Made by a program: the position numbers and the translations under genes. 64,000 bases of DNA from the NCBI GenBank assembly GCA_025362735.1, contig JANYFL010000038.1, positions 81,490-145,489 on the forward strand, in the 5' to 3' direction. The DNA comes from Betaproteobacteria bacterium (GTDB taxonomy: Bacteria; Pseudomonadota; Gammaproteobacteria; Burkholderiales; Burkholderiaceae_D). The notes beneath the pieces are model-generated. The model was not told where the DNA came from, searched no databases, and saw only the letters and a list, made by a program, of their open reading frames with translations. Positions 35,544-44,266 of the stretch are shown here, in pieces; position 1 is the first letter of the stretch; each line of letters opens with the position of its first letter.

Positions 35544-36236
35544 ATGAAAGTTCATTCCAGCATTCCCAGGATTTGGCGCAAGTCAGTCATTGTATCGGCA
35601 GCCGCTCTCGTTACGGCAGTTGCTTTCGCGCAAAGCGCGCCGACCCCGCCTACTGGGCCGCATCCAGCGCGACCCGGTATGGAGCACGGGATGCAACACC
35701 CGGACATGGACCACGAGCATGGAGGTTTTTTCATGCCCCATCAACTGGCCGGACTGAAGACATCGCTGCACCTGACACCACAACAAACAGCGTTATGGGA
35801 CAAGGCCGAGAAAGCCATGACGCCTCCACCTGACGCACGTGCCAAGATGGAAGAAATGATGAAAGCGCATCATGCTCAAGCCTTGGCGGCGCTGGCCGAT
35901 CCCAAGTTTGATCCGCGCAAGTTCGCGGCAGAACAGGAAAAGCAACGGGATGAAATGCAAGCCCAGCGCAAAGCCAGAATGAACACCATCCAGGAAGCCT
36001 GGTTTACGGTTTACGACAGCCTGGATGCGGGTCAACGTGGGCAAGTGCGGGAATTCTTGCGGACTCGTTTCGAGATGAGAGCCAAGGCATGGCATCACCA
36101 CGGCGAACGAGATGGAATGAAGGGTGAACATGGCGACCGCAAAGATGAGCATGCCAGCAGCAGTCATGAGGGCACCTACTTCAAACAGAGTCTTCCTTCA
36201 GATGCCATTGCCAAGCCACTGGTAAAAATGTCTTGA
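35544..36236 (+). CDS. Spy/CpxP-like periplasmic protein
   Basis: 230 residues. A signal peptide (IVSAAALVTAVAFAQS, cleavage near residue 29) is followed by a His/Met-rich segment (residues 46-66) and a helical domain with LTPQQTALW at 77-85 and a second SLDAGQRGQVREF motif, the LTxxQ repeats of Spy/CpxP proteins. A second His-rich cluster occurs around residues 180-215. Family members are periplasmic chaperones or sensors of envelope and metal stress. The His/Met clusters suggest metal binding. Divergent from ompR with 151 bases between; AGGAGA precedes the ATG. Confidence 0.8.
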   Translation: MKVHSSIPRIWRKSVIVSAAALVTAVAFAQSAPTPPTGPHPARPGMEHGMQHPDMDHEHGGFFMPHQLAGLKTSLHLTPQQTALWDKAEKAMTPPPDARAKMEEMMKAHHAQALAALADPKFDPRKFAAEQEKQRDEMQAQRKARMNTIQEAWFTVYDSLDAGQRGQVREFLRTRFEMRAKAWHHHGERDGMKGEHGDRKDEHASSSHEGTYFKQSLPSDAIAKPLVKMS

Positions 36237-36257
36237 GGGGTCAATTCAGATAACCAA

Positions 36258-36288
36258 GCCGCTGCGGATGAAACCCAGCGGCTTTTTT
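36258..36288 (+). terminator. intrinsic terminator after the Spy-like gene
   Basis: Stem GCCGCTG / CAGCGGC with an 11-base loop, followed directly by six T. It lies 21 bases after the stop codon. Confidence 0.88.
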
Positions 36289-36435
36289 CATGCCCTAATA
36301 AAAAGCTCCCGAGACCAAGGCTAGCGTCGCGGGAGCAAGGATTCCGCTCCAGAGAGCGAGCGGAATCGGGGAAAATTTTGGCTTAACTTCGGCCTAAGGA
36401 GTCTCTGATTAAGTCCATTCAAAACCAAAAATCTT

Positions 36436-36546
36436 GACACAGAGAACACAGAGCCTATTGAGGACACCGAGAAAAGCAAGAGCGGATGTTTACCGAAAAA
36501 TCTCTGTGTTCCTCTACGACCTCTGTGTCTCTGTGTTGAGAGGTTT
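36436..36546. repeat. dispersed repeat, family D (copy 1)
   Basis: An inverted repeat built from short ACACAGAG blocks: GACACAGAGAACACAGAG on the left and CTCTGTGTCTCTGTGTTGAG on the right. A second copy lies at 60289-60388. It occupies the 356-base gap between the Spy-like gene and rpoH together with the terminator; no gene is visible in that gap. Confidence 0.72.
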
Positions 36547-36592
36547 TGGCCCGTACCTCTCACCCCTTATTCGGCGTCTCTTTAACTTCGGC

Positions 36593-37519
36593 TTAACGAT
36601 AGGCGGCCAGAGCCGTTTTCATTTTCTTCATCGCGGCAACTTCGATCTGGCGAATGCGTTCGGCAGAAACGCCGAATTCGTAAGCCAGATCATGCAAGGT
36701 CGCTTGACCAACACTGCCGTCGGTTTCTTCATTCAGCCAGCGGGCTTCGACGATGCGTCGGCTACGCTCGTCCAGCTTGTCCAACGCAGCGGTGATGCCT
36801 TCGTTATGCAGACGATCTTTCTGGCGAGCCGCCAGAATTTGGGTCGGCTCGTTGTGCTCGTCTTTCAGATAGGCAATCGGAGCGAAAGATTCTTCGCCAT
36901 CATCAATCTGACCTTCAATCGCGACATCGCCGCCGGAAAGGCGCATTTCCATCTCAACGACTTCTTCCGGCTTGACGTTGAGTTCTTTCGCCATTGCATT
37001 GACTTGGTCGGGCGACAAGGTGCTCGAACCGGTCTTCAGCGAGCGCAGGTTGAAGAACAGCTTGCGCTGGGCTTTGGTGGTTGCGACCTTGACCAGACGC
37101 CAGTTCTTCAGAATGTATTCGTGAATTTCGGCCTTGATCCAGTGCATGGCAAACGAGACCAGACGTACACCGCGATCCGGGTCGAAACGCTTCACGGCCT
37201 TCATCAAGCCGACGTTGCCTTCCTGAATCAGATCAGCATGCGGCAAGCCGTAGCCGAGATAGCCGCGGGCAATCGAAACGACCAGACGCAAGTGCGAAAG
37301 CACCAGCTGGCGCGCTGCGCTCAGGTCTTCTGTATCGCGAAAGCGTGTGGCCAGCTCGGTTTCTTGTTCGGCCGTCAACAAGGGCAGGCGGTTGATGGCC
37401 TGGATATAGTTGTCAATACTGCCGAGCGCGCCCGGGTTGGCAATGGCCAACATCAAGCTGTTGCTCGAAGCGGTGGGCGCCGGGATCAGCGCATTGGGTT
37501 GCATAGCCAAGCTCGTCAT
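36593..37519 (-). CDS. rpoH: heat-shock sigma factor RpoH (sigma-32)
   Basis: A 308-residue sigma-70 family protein. Region 2 has DLIQEGNVGLMKAVKRFDPD and VSFAMHWIKAEIHEYILKNW; the RpoH box TTKAQRKLFFNLR, which separates sigma-32 from other sigma factors, is present; region 4.2 ends with SAERIRQIEVAAMKKMK. It directs RNA polymerase to heat-shock promoters. It follows ftsE-ftsX in the same direction, the conserved order in proteobacteria. A perfect CIRCE operator stands 75 bases before the start codon, so HrcA probably represses it. Confidence 0.95.
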   Translation of the reverse strand: MTSLAMQPNALIPAPTASSNSLMLAIANPGALGSIDNYIQAINRLPLLTAEQETELATRFRDTEDLSAARQLVLSHLRLVVSIARGYLGYGLPHADLIQEGNVGLMKAVKRFDPDRGVRLVSFAMHWIKAEIHEYILKNWRLVKVATTKAQRKLFFNLRSLKTGSSTLSPDQVNAMAKELNVKPEEVVEMEMRLSGGDVAIEGQIDDGEESFAPIAYLKDEHNEPTQILAARQKDRLHNEGITAALDKLDERSRRIVEARWLNEETDGSVGQATLHDLAYEFGVSAERIRQIEVAAMKKMKTALAAYR

Positions 37520-37593
37520 GGAAAGTTCTCCAGGCTTTTGGTAAAAGCCGATAAAAAATTTATGACCAATAAGTCATTTACTGCAGGGCAATT

Positions 37594-37620
37594 TTAGCAC
37601 TCTCTTGATGAGAGTGCTAA
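37594..37620 (-). promoter_or_regulatory. CIRCE element (HrcA operator) of rpoH
   Basis: TTAGCACTC and GAGTGCTAA separated by exactly 9 bases: a full match to the CIRCE consensus in both arms and in spacing. It lies between ftsX and rpoH, 75 bases before the rpoH ATG and just downstream of a plausible promoter, the standard position for HrcA repression. Once transcribed it can also form a hairpin in the rpoH leader. Confidence 0.93.
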
Positions 37621-37628
37621 ATTAAGAC

Positions 37629-37658
37629 TTACTATCTTTTGGATAGTTCTGAGGTCAA
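37629..37658 (-). promoter_or_regulatory. possible sigma-70 promoter of rpoH
   Basis: Read on the minus strand, TTGACC is followed after 18 bases by TAGTAA; transcription would begin within or next to the CIRCE element. The -10 match is weak, so this is a suggestion supported mainly by its position. Confidence 0.35.
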
Positions 37659-37719
37659 AGGTTGTCCAAAGAAAAGCCAGGCGCAAATTTCCTAAATATT
37701 TGAATAATATGAATAAAAC

Positions 37720-38622
37720 CTAGGCTTGGCTGAGATGTCGATGGGTAGAGAGCATGGCACCCATCCATCCCAAGCCGGCGGCTCCGAGCAAAAACAGGCT
37801 GATCTGCTCAAGAGCAGGCAGCCGAAACTGAAAATCTGATGCATAAAGCCGGGCAAAATCGCCCAAAGCGCCGTTCAACGGCATCAACACGCCGCCAACC
37901 AAGGCCAGGGCAAATGCACCTCCGACCAGTCCCTGAAGCGTGCCGAGATAATAAAACGGCCGCCGGACATAACGGTTGGTCGCACCAACCAGCTTGGCCA
38001 GTTCAATTTCGTCGCGTTGGGTCAGCACCTGCAGACGGATTGTGTTGAAAATGACCGTCACGACTGCCGCACCGAGCGCCGTAGCCAGAATGGTCAGCCC
38101 CAACTGCAGCACCCGCGCCAAGGCTTCTGTGCGCCGGACCCAGATCGAATCGATCTGGACATGATCGACTTTCGGAAGAGACTTGAGACGGTTTGCCAGG
38201 GTTTCTTGCGCCGCTGCTGGCGTATCCGGTTTGATTTGCAGCACCCAGGCATCGGGCAGTGGATTCTGATTTAGCAAGCCGACCATTTCGCCCACTCCGG
38301 CCTGTTGCTTGAGGCGGTCTAACGCCTGCTCGCGAGGCACAAAACGGGCGTTGGCGACGTTTTCGAGCGCATCCAGTTTTGGTCCCAGCGCGCTGGCCTC
38401 AGCACGGCTGGCGTTGAGTGACATGAACACACTGATTTCTGGATTTTTGGCCAATTGTCCGGCCAAAGGCTGCAGGTTTTTCAGCAATGTGTAGCCGAGT
38501 AAGGGCAGCGACAGTGCGATCCCCACTACAAGCACGTTAAGCAGCAACGACCAGGGTTGATGCTTGATGCGCTCCCATGCGCTACTGATCGCGAAACGAT
38601 GTTCGGTGAGCCAGGTATTCAT
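37720..38622 (-). CDS. ftsX: cell division protein FtsX
   Basis: A 300-residue membrane protein with four hydrophobic segments and a large periplasmic loop after the first (residues about 45-165). The QRDEIELAKLVGATNRYVRRPF stretch between helices 2 and 3 is typical; NTIRLQVLTQRDEIEL holds the coupling segment for FtsE. With FtsE it forms a type VII ABC complex at the septum that activates peptidoglycan hydrolases. Its ATG overlaps the ftsE stop by 4 bases. Confidence 0.92.
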   Translation of the reverse strand: MNTWLTEHRFAISSAWERIKHQPWSLLLNVLVVGIALSLPLLGYTLLKNLQPLAGQLAKNPEISVFMSLNASRAEASALGPKLDALENVANARFVPREQALDRLKQQAGVGEMVGLLNQNPLPDAWVLQIKPDTPAAAQETLANRLKSLPKVDHVQIDSIWVRRTEALARVLQLGLTILATALGAAVVTVIFNTIRLQVLTQRDEIELAKLVGATNRYVRRPFYYLGTLQGLVGGAFALALVGGVLMPLNGALGDFARLYASDFQFRLPALEQISLFLLGAAGLGWMGAMLSTHRHLSQA

Positions 38623-39317
38623 GCGGAGGCTTCCTTTGGCGTTTCGTTAGAGGTTTCATTGATCAAGCGACCTTGATCCAGGCGCAGAACGCGCGGCGAA
38701 AAATTGCCAAACAAACTTTCATCGTGGGTGGCCAGCAGAACCGTGACGCCAACCTGATTGAATTGACGAAAAATATCGATCACTTGCATCCCGGCCTCTT
38801 GATCGAGATTCGCTGTGGGTTCGTCGGCAATCAGGATGGTGGGCCGATTGACGATGGCGCGGGCGATCGCCAGACGCTGCTGGTCGCCGCCCGAAAGCGC
38901 GAGCGGATTGAGCTTCTCACGATCCAGCAAACCCACCTTGTCGAGCGCCGCTCGTGCGCGTTTGGCCGCGTCTTTGGGTGGAGTTCCGGTCACCATCAAC
39001 GGCAGCATGACATTGGCAAACAGACTGCGATCCGTGAGCAGTTTCTGATCCTGAAAAATCAGACCGAGATCGCGCCGCAAATAAGGAATCGCGCGGGATT
39101 TGATTTCGGTGACATTCTGCCCATGCACCACTATATTGCCCGTGCTGGGGCGCTCGATGGCCGCAACCAGCCTTAGCAGCGTCGTCTTGCCTGCTCCGGA
39201 ATGCCCGGCCACAAAAACGAAGTCGCCTGCGTCGATTTTAAAGTTGATCCCGGCCAGCGCCACATTGCGGTTGTAGCCTTCTCCATAGGATTTTCCAACT
39301 TGATCGAATTGAATCAT
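38619..39317 (-). CDS. ftsE: cell division ATP-binding protein FtsE
   Basis: A 232-residue ABC ATPase: Walker A GHSGAGKTTLL near residue 39, Q-loop FQDQKLL, signature LSGGDQQRLAIA (the usual serine-glycine pair intact), Walker B ILIADEPTANLD, and H-loop ATHDESLF. It drives FtsX at the division site. First gene of ftsE-ftsX-rpoH; its upstream region contains a 24-base tandem repeat and faces the thioredoxin-like gene. Confidence 0.93.
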   Translation of the reverse strand: MIQFDQVGKSYGEGYNRNVALAGINFKIDAGDFVFVAGHSGAGKTTLLRLVAAIERPSTGNIVVHGQNVTEIKSRAIPYLRRDLGLIFQDQKLLTDRSLFANVMLPLMVTGTPPKDAAKRARAALDKVGLLDREKLNPLALSGGDQQRLAIARAIVNRPTILIADEPTANLDQEAGMQVIDIFRQFNQVGVTVLLATHDESLFGNFSPRVLRLDQGRLINETSNETPKEASA

Positions 39318-39413
39318 GTCTGAACGGGTGACCGGCTTTGCAGAAGAGAGTGTGGCTTGAAAAGCCGAGATGATAAACGCATGCCAAGGGTTAAAATCGC
39401 CAGCCTGATTATC

Positions 39414-39461
39414 AGTCCCAACATAAGCATCAAGATAAGTCCCAACATAAGCATCAACATA
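39414..39461. repeat. 24-base tandem duplication
   Basis: Two adjacent 24-base units beginning AGTCCCAACATAAGCATCAA, differing at one base, followed by a partial third (AGCTTCGAG). They lie in the divergent gap between ftsE and the thioredoxin-like gene, where both promoters must be. Shorter CATAAGC and GATAAG echoes inside the units suggest replication slippage. Confidence 0.75.
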
Positions 39462-39490
39462 AGCTTCGAGTTTAGTTGTTCCAAAATTCC

Positions 39491-39919
39491 ATGACCGCCC
39501 AGCAATCCGCCCTCACCACATCTGCCGATCACGCAGCTGCGTTAACCCGCAGTTTGGTGGAACGCCCATTCCTGGTCATTGCTTTGTGCGCGGCGTGGTG
39601 CGATACCTGTACTGAATTTCGCCGCACATTCGAGCTGATCGCCCATTCACGGCAAGACACCAGTTTTGTCTGGCTGGATGTTGAGGATGATGCCGAACTG
39701 GCCGGTGACATCGACGTTGAAAATTTTCCGACTCTGGTCGTATACCGTGAAAAACAATTACTGCATTTTGGCATCAGCCTGCCGCAACAGGGCATCGTCA
39801 AACGACTATTGGACGGCTTGCAGAACGCCGCACCACAACCCAGTCATGCTGAATCGACAACGCTCGTGCAACTGCCGTCCTTGCTGGAACAGCATGCGCT
39901 GAAATTGAGTTCAGCCTGA
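39491..39919 (+). CDS. thioredoxin-like protein
   Basis: About 142 residues with a thioredoxin fold. The redox motif is CAAWCDTC, a WCxxC centre as in thioredoxins but with Asp-Thr between the cysteines, and VENFPTLVVYRE supplies the cis-proline loop. No signal peptide, so it is cytoplasmic. The last about 25 residues extend past the usual domain end. The ATG at 39491 is preferred; an in-frame ATG at 39476 is less likely. It is convergent with ftsY, with 2 bases between stops. Confidence 0.78.
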   Translation: MTAQQSALTTSADHAAALTRSLVERPFLVIALCAAWCDTCTEFRRTFELIAHSRQDTSFVWLDVEDDAELAGDIDVENFPTLVVYREKQLLHFGISLPQQGIVKRLLDGLQNAAPQPSHAESTTLVQLPSLLEQHALKLSSA

Positions 39920-39921
39920 GT

Positions 39922-40923
39922 TCAACCTAAGAGCGCGCTGACAAATTCACGCGCATCAAAGGGCTGCAAGTCGTCGAGAGCCTCACCGACACCAATAAAA
40001 TAAACCGGGATCGGGCGCGTGCGTGCAATCGCAGCGAGTACACCACCCTTGGCCGTGCCATCAAGCTTGGTGATAATCAGACCCGTGAGACCTATGGCTT
40101 CATCGAAGGCCTTGACCTGAGCCAGCGCGTTTTGCCCGGTGTTGCCGTCAATCACCAGCAGTGCTTCATGCGGCGCATCGGGCATCGCCTTGGCAATCAC
40201 GCGGCGGATTTTTTTCAGCTCTTCCATCAAGTGCAACTGGGTCGGAAGACGGCCCGCCGTGTCGGCCATCATCACGCCGATATTCCGTGCCTTGGCCGAG
40301 GCCACCGCGTCGAACACCACTGCCGCCGGATCGCCGGACTCCTGGGCGATAACCTGCACGCCGTTGCGTTCGCCCCAGATCGCGAGTTGCTCGCGCGCAG
40401 CGGCCCGGAACGTATCGCCTGCTGCCAGCAACACCGTCTTGCCGTGGGATTGAAAATGCTTGGCAAGCTTGCCGATGCTGGTGGTTTTCCCCGCACCGTT
40501 GACTCCGGCAATCATCATCACGATCGGGCTGGGACGAGACAGATCAAGCGCACGTTGCAGAGGAGTCAATAGATCCACCAGCAGTTCGGCCAGTACAGCC
40601 TTGAGTTGCTGGCCATCTTCAATCCGGTCTCGTTTGGCTCGCGCCCGCAGTTGGGTCAACAGATGCGCCGTTGCATCCACCCCGGTATCGGCCATCAATA
40701 AGGCGGTTTCCAGTTCCTCGAACAGTGCTTCATCGACCTTGACGCCGACAAACAGGTTGGTAATGCCAGAACCCGTTTTGGCGAGGCCGGCCTTCAGTTT
40801 GCTGATCCAGGAACGCTTTTCTACGGGAACGGATACAGGCGCAGCCGCACGTTCGGATTGCTGATCCGGCTTGACGGCGGGCCCCGGTTCGGGGGCTTCA
40901 GATTTTTTCCAGAAATTCAGCAT
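39922..40923 (-). CDS. ftsY: signal recognition particle receptor FtsY
   Basis: A 333-residue SRP GTPase. A short charged/Pro-rich A domain (about residues 1-35) is followed by the N domain and the G domain with GVNGAGKTTSIGKLA, DTFRAAAREQL, ADTAGRLP and TKLDGTAKGG. It docks ribosome-SRP complexes to the Sec translocon at the inner membrane. The A domain is much shorter than in E. coli. It is divergent from rsmD, as usual in this group. Confidence 0.94.
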   Translation of the reverse strand: MLNFWKKSEAPEPGPAVKPDQQSERAAAPVSVPVEKRSWISKLKAGLAKTGSGITNLFVGVKVDEALFEELETALLMADTGVDATAHLLTQLRARAKRDRIEDGQQLKAVLAELLVDLLTPLQRALDLSRPSPIVMMIAGVNGAGKTTSIGKLAKHFQSHGKTVLLAAGDTFRAAAREQLAIWGERNGVQVIAQESGDPAAVVFDAVASAKARNIGVMMADTAGRLPTQLHLMEELKKIRRVIAKAMPDAPHEALLVIDGNTGQNALAQVKAFDEAIGLTGLIITKLDGTAKGGVLAAIARTRPIPVYFIGVGEALDDLQPFDAREFVSALLG

Positions 40924-41116
40924 GGATCAGACCGCGAAGGTCAATACTCGATTTCAAATGGGCCGTTATGCTGGCAATGAAGCAGGCAATGAGGTGGGAT
41001 GAGCTGTGAATGCAGCACTTGTGCAGTGCTAAACTCGGTTACCGGATTCAGTCAGATTTTAACATCGCACTTTGGTAACAGTTCGGCAGGCCCGTTTTTC
41101 CGCAAAGTTTCTACGT

Positions 41117-41776
41117 ATGGCACCCTCAGCCTCACGCTCCAATACCCCTTCACAAAAGTCTGGCAAGTCCGCCAACGCGAAAATTTCCAGTGTTCGCATC
41201 ATTGGCGGGCTGTGGAAGAGAACGCCGCTGCCAGTCGTCAATATCCCCGGTCTGCGGCCCACGCCGGATCGCGTGCGTGAGACGGTATTTAACTGGCTGA
41301 CGCATCAATTCGGCGGCAGTCTTGCCGGACTGAGCGTGCTGGACCTGTTTGCCGGAACCGGTGCAATGGGTTTCGAAGCGGCTTCGCGCGGCGCGGCAAG
41401 AGTGGTTCTGTCCGAACAGGATGCGAATCTGGTCGAAAACCTGCGCATGGCCCGGGAAAGACTCAAGGCAGACATGGTCGAAATTCAGCATGCATCCGCC
41501 ATGACACTCGTGCAATCGTATCGGCAGGCAGCTGCCCGCGCACCTGAACACGCGGAGCACTTTGATGTGATTTTTCTTGATCCCCCTTACCGTCAGGGCT
41601 GGCTGGATCAGCTATTGCCGCAGTTGTCAGACCTGCTCACGCCAGGAGGCTTGATCTACGCCGAAGCCGAAACGGCACTCGATCCAGCCGCCATGACAGG
41701 TTTTGGTCTGGAAATCCTGCGCGCAGACAAAGCCGGGCAGGTGTTCTATCATTTGCTCCGCCGAATCAATGAATAA
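41117..41776 (+). CDS. rsmD: 16S rRNA (guanine(966)-N(2))-methyltransferase
   Basis: About 219 residues. [28 protein letters not shown] and [19 protein letters not shown] (SAM site) are RsmD signatures, and [10 protein letters not shown] contains the DPPY catalytic motif. It methylates G966 in the 30S subunit. I start it at the ATG at 41117; the frame is open to 41072, and the first about 25 residues are Ser/Lys-rich either way. It ends 22 bases before coaD. Confidence 0.9.
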   Translation: MAPSASRSNTPSQKSGKSANAKISSVRIIGGLWKRTPLPVVNIPGLRPTPDRVRETVFNWLTHQFGGSLAGLSVLDLFAGTGAMGFEAASRGAARVVLSEQDANLVENLRMARERLKADMVEIQHASAMTLVQSYRQAAARAPEHAEHFDVIFLDPPYRQGWLDQLLPQLSDLLTPGGLIYAEAETALDPAAMTGFGLEILRADKAGQVFYHLLRRINE

Positions 41777-41798
41777 CAATAAAACAGGGAGCACCAAG

Positions 41799-42281
41799 AT
41801 GCTGACAGCCGTCTATCCCGGCACATTCGATCCACTCACTCGCGGCCATGAAGACCTGGTGCGCCGCGCCGCGAAACTGTGCGACAGACTGGTGGTCGGT
41901 GTTGCCGACTCCAGCAACAAAAAGCCGTTTTTCACCTTGACCGAGCGCTTGAGCATTGCGCGCGAAGTGCTGTCGCATTACGACAATGTCACCGTGGAAG
42001 CATTCTCCGGCCTGCTGAAGAATTTTGTACGTGAGCACGATGCCCGAGTCGTGATTCGTGGCCTGCGTGCTGTTTCTGACTTCGAGTTCGAATTTCAGAT
42101 GGCCGGAATGAACCGAATCCAGATGCCGGATATCGAAACCATATTCATGACCCCATCCGAACAGTACATGTTCATCTCCGGCACCATCGTCCGCGAAATC
42201 GCTCGTTTGGGTGGCGATGTCAGCCGATTCACTTTCCCCTCGGTCGAGAAATGGCTGAAGGAAAAGATGGGGCAAACGTAA
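41799..42281 (+). CDS. coaD: phosphopantetheine adenylyltransferase
   Basis: 160 residues. [15 protein letters not shown] holds the TxGH nucleotide-binding motif and [18 protein letters not shown] the C-terminal ISSTxVRE-like motif. It makes dephospho-CoA from phosphopantetheine and ATP, the fourth step of CoA synthesis. The ATG at 41799 has AGGGAG a few bases upstream; the open frame before it overlaps rsmD and is not translated as coaD. It sits between rsmD and the ferredoxin gene. Confidence 0.94.
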   Translation: MLTAVYPGTFDPLTRGHEDLVRRAAKLCDRLVVGVADSSNKKPFFTLTERLSIAREVLSHYDNVTVEAFSGLLKNFVREHDARVVIRGLRAVSDFEFEFQMAGMNRIQMPDIETIFMTPSEQYMFISGTIVREIARLGGDVSRFTFPSVEKWLKEKMGQT

Positions 42282-42285
42282 TTGA

Positions 42286-42564
<279 letters not shown>

Positions 42565-42642
42565 TTAGGCGATCGCCGAAAAAAAGCCGAGCACGGTCCC
42601 TTAAATTACCTTTAATTAATACCTTTCAACGTTAAGTCTCGC

Positions 42643-43389
42643 ATGGCTCTCATTGATGATCCAAAGACATACATCCTTCGCATGTTTCAGATGGAAACGA
42701 GCGAGGGGCGTGGCGCATATTGCCAAGTGTTTTCCTCGGGAAGCCAGCCAGATGATCTGCCGCTGGAACATGGAGAAATAGTTTACGGAATCTACAAAAA
42801 CAAATATGTGTTCACACCGCTCTCGCTTATTCTTCGTAATCGAGAAGCCGTCCAAAGGCTCCCTTGGTCGAGCATCACTGCCTGCTCTACAAAACACGGC
42901 TGTGGTGAAAAACAATCCGTGCTTACTGTTTCAGACGGTAGTACCGTTGTCATTGAACTGCACGAGTTAGCTAAAGGTTGGTCTGGGCGTATATCACAGC
43001 TACTTCATGAAATGATCAACCGATGGGGGAGTTATGCGAGTCTAGGCCCAGGGTTACTCTCCGTAGATGAGTTCGTTCGGCGCGCTCAAGATCCCTACGA
43101 GTTCGCCCCGAATCTAGAACCACATCCCTCGCTTGAAACTGTAAGCCAATTGCTCCACCAGCTCCGCGCTGCACCCGATGTGCATAAGGTGCTGTTATCC
43201 CCAGCCAATGCTGAAAAAGACGATTTTGCGATCACAAGTATTGTCGTTACCTCAAATGGTCGACCAAGTGCTATTGATGAATTTGCGCGCGTTCTCAAAG
43301 CTACGGCTGTTGTTGAAGCAACAGAAAAAACTAGACGCAAAGTAGAAACCACCTCAACCATGAAGGTGTGGGAAGTCTTGTGGGATTGA
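42643..43389 (+). CDS. hypothetical protein (accessory)
   Basis: 248 residues; I recognise no family. It is soluble, without signal peptide or membrane helix. The N-terminal half (about 1-120) is beta-rich (GEIVYGIYKNKYVFTPLSLI, WSSITAC), and the second half is helical with a basic segment near the end (ATEKTRRKVE). It stands alone between the conserved coaD-ferredoxin block and the BrnT/BrnA module, and its codon use is less biased than that of the housekeeping neighbours. Transfer is possible. Confidence 0.6.
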   Translation: MALIDDPKTYILRMFQMETSEGRGAYCQVFSSGSQPDDLPLEHGEIVYGIYKNKYVFTPLSLILRNREAVQRLPWSSITACSTKHGCGEKQSVLTVSDGSTVVIELHELAKGWSGRISQLLHEMINRWGSYASLGPGLLSVDEFVRRAQDPYEFAPNLEPHPSLETVSQLLHQLRAAPDVHKVLLSPANAEKDDFAITSIVVTSNGRPSAIDEFARVLKATAVVEATEKTRRKVETTSTMKVWEVLWD

Positions 43390-43462
43390 CACAAACGTAA
43401 ATTGACGAATTAAAGGGATCGTGATCGGCTTCTTTTTCTTAGTAATGCGAGATCGGCCAGCT

Positions 43463-43702
43463 TTATTTCACGGCTTCAATAATTGCGATTTCGCGCTTGA
43501 GCAGATCGTTGGCCAGATCGGATAATTGCACGCCCTTCTTCGACGCGATAGTGGTCAGATAGGCTTGCACTTCTGCATCAAGATAAACCGGCAAATTCAG
43601 CTTCACATTCGGGCGATGGAATTTGCCGCGCTCTGCGCTTTTGAAATCGATCTCGGCTGGCATGTCGTCATCATCTTGGGGTGGGGGCGTTGTTGGAGTC
43701 AT
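43463..43702 (-). CDS. brnA: BrnA-like antitoxin
   Basis: 79 residues. After an acidic, Pro-rich start, residues about 33-79 (VKLNLPVYLDAEVQAYLTTI and SDLANDLLKREIAI) form a ribbon-helix-helix domain like that of BrnA antitoxins and related small DNA-binding proteins. It would neutralise BrnT and repress the operon. It begins 8 bases after the toxin stop codon, and the toxin-first order is the usual one for brnTA. Confidence 0.78.
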   Translation of the reverse strand: MTPTTPPPQDDDDMPAEIDFKSAERGKFHRPNVKLNLPVYLDAEVQAYLTTIASKKGVQLSDLANDLLKREIAIIEAVK

Positions 43703-43710
43703 CGTTTCAC

Positions 43711-44019
43711 CTATCGAGGTTCATCCTCATAAAACTGTCGTTCGCGCTTGGTTGCAGGTCGTGCCGAAATCAACCGCACACGAATATTCATCGGCCCGGT
43801 TGCTTGATATGTATGGGCCACTGCCAAAAGTGTTCCACTGGCGTCGAACCCCAGCGTAAACCAGCGTTCCTCATACTCACTATGCGCTGCATCGAACACC
43901 GTTAACGATAGCGCATCCAGAAACACCGTTGCCGCTTGGTCAAAAGTTACGCCATGCTTGCGCACGTTTGCTAATGCTTTGACGGCGTCCCACTCAAAAT
44001 CGTAATTGCTTTCCTGCAT
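43711..44019 (-). CDS. brnT: BrnT-family toxin
   Basis: A 102-residue protein of the BrnT family, RelE-fold ribonuclease toxins: FEWDAVKALANVRKHGVTFD at the start, ERWFTLGFDASGTLLAVAHT in the middle and RLISARPATKRERQFYE at the end are the family's three conserved stretches. It cleaves RNA and arrests growth when free. First gene of the toxin-antitoxin pair. Confidence 0.88.
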   Translation of the reverse strand: MQESNYDFEWDAVKALANVRKHGVTFDQAATVFLDALSLTVFDAAHSEYEERWFTLGFDASGTLLAVAHTYQATGPMNIRVRLISARPATKRERQFYEDEPR

Positions 44020-44122
44020 GCTGAATGATCACCGTGTTCAGGGTCTTTTGCTATATCAATGACAGATGCCATCATGGTACCGTGAATCGATCCAATTTCG
44101 TTCAAAAAATTGAGCGAGCAAT

Positions 44123-44266
44123 ATGACCGACAGCAACCAAATCAAAGGCCTAGGCTCGACTGCATATTTCAATGATGAGGCCGCATTCTTTGTCCCGTCC
44201 ACCAATTCCGGGGCACCTCATGCTGACCCATTAACGGCTCAACAAGCCTTTAAGTCCATCTCGTAA
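44123..44266 (+). CDS. possible small ORF
   Basis: A 47-codon ORF (begins MTDSNQIKGLG, ends AFKSIS) preceded by GAGCGAG 5 bases before the ATG. It resembles nothing I know. Its last 36 bases overlap the 3' end of the opposed AsmA gene. It could be a real small protein, or the broken start of a longer gene lost by rearrangement. Confidence 0.3.
   Translation: MTDSNQIKGLGSTAYFNDEAAFFVPSTNSGAPHADPLTAQQAFKSIS

Noticed and set aside
36434..37597. A 387-codon plus-strand open frame over rpoH.
   Set aside because: It is the antisense shadow of rpoH, joined to a dispersed repeat at its start; it has no family signature, and rpoH on the other strand is certain.
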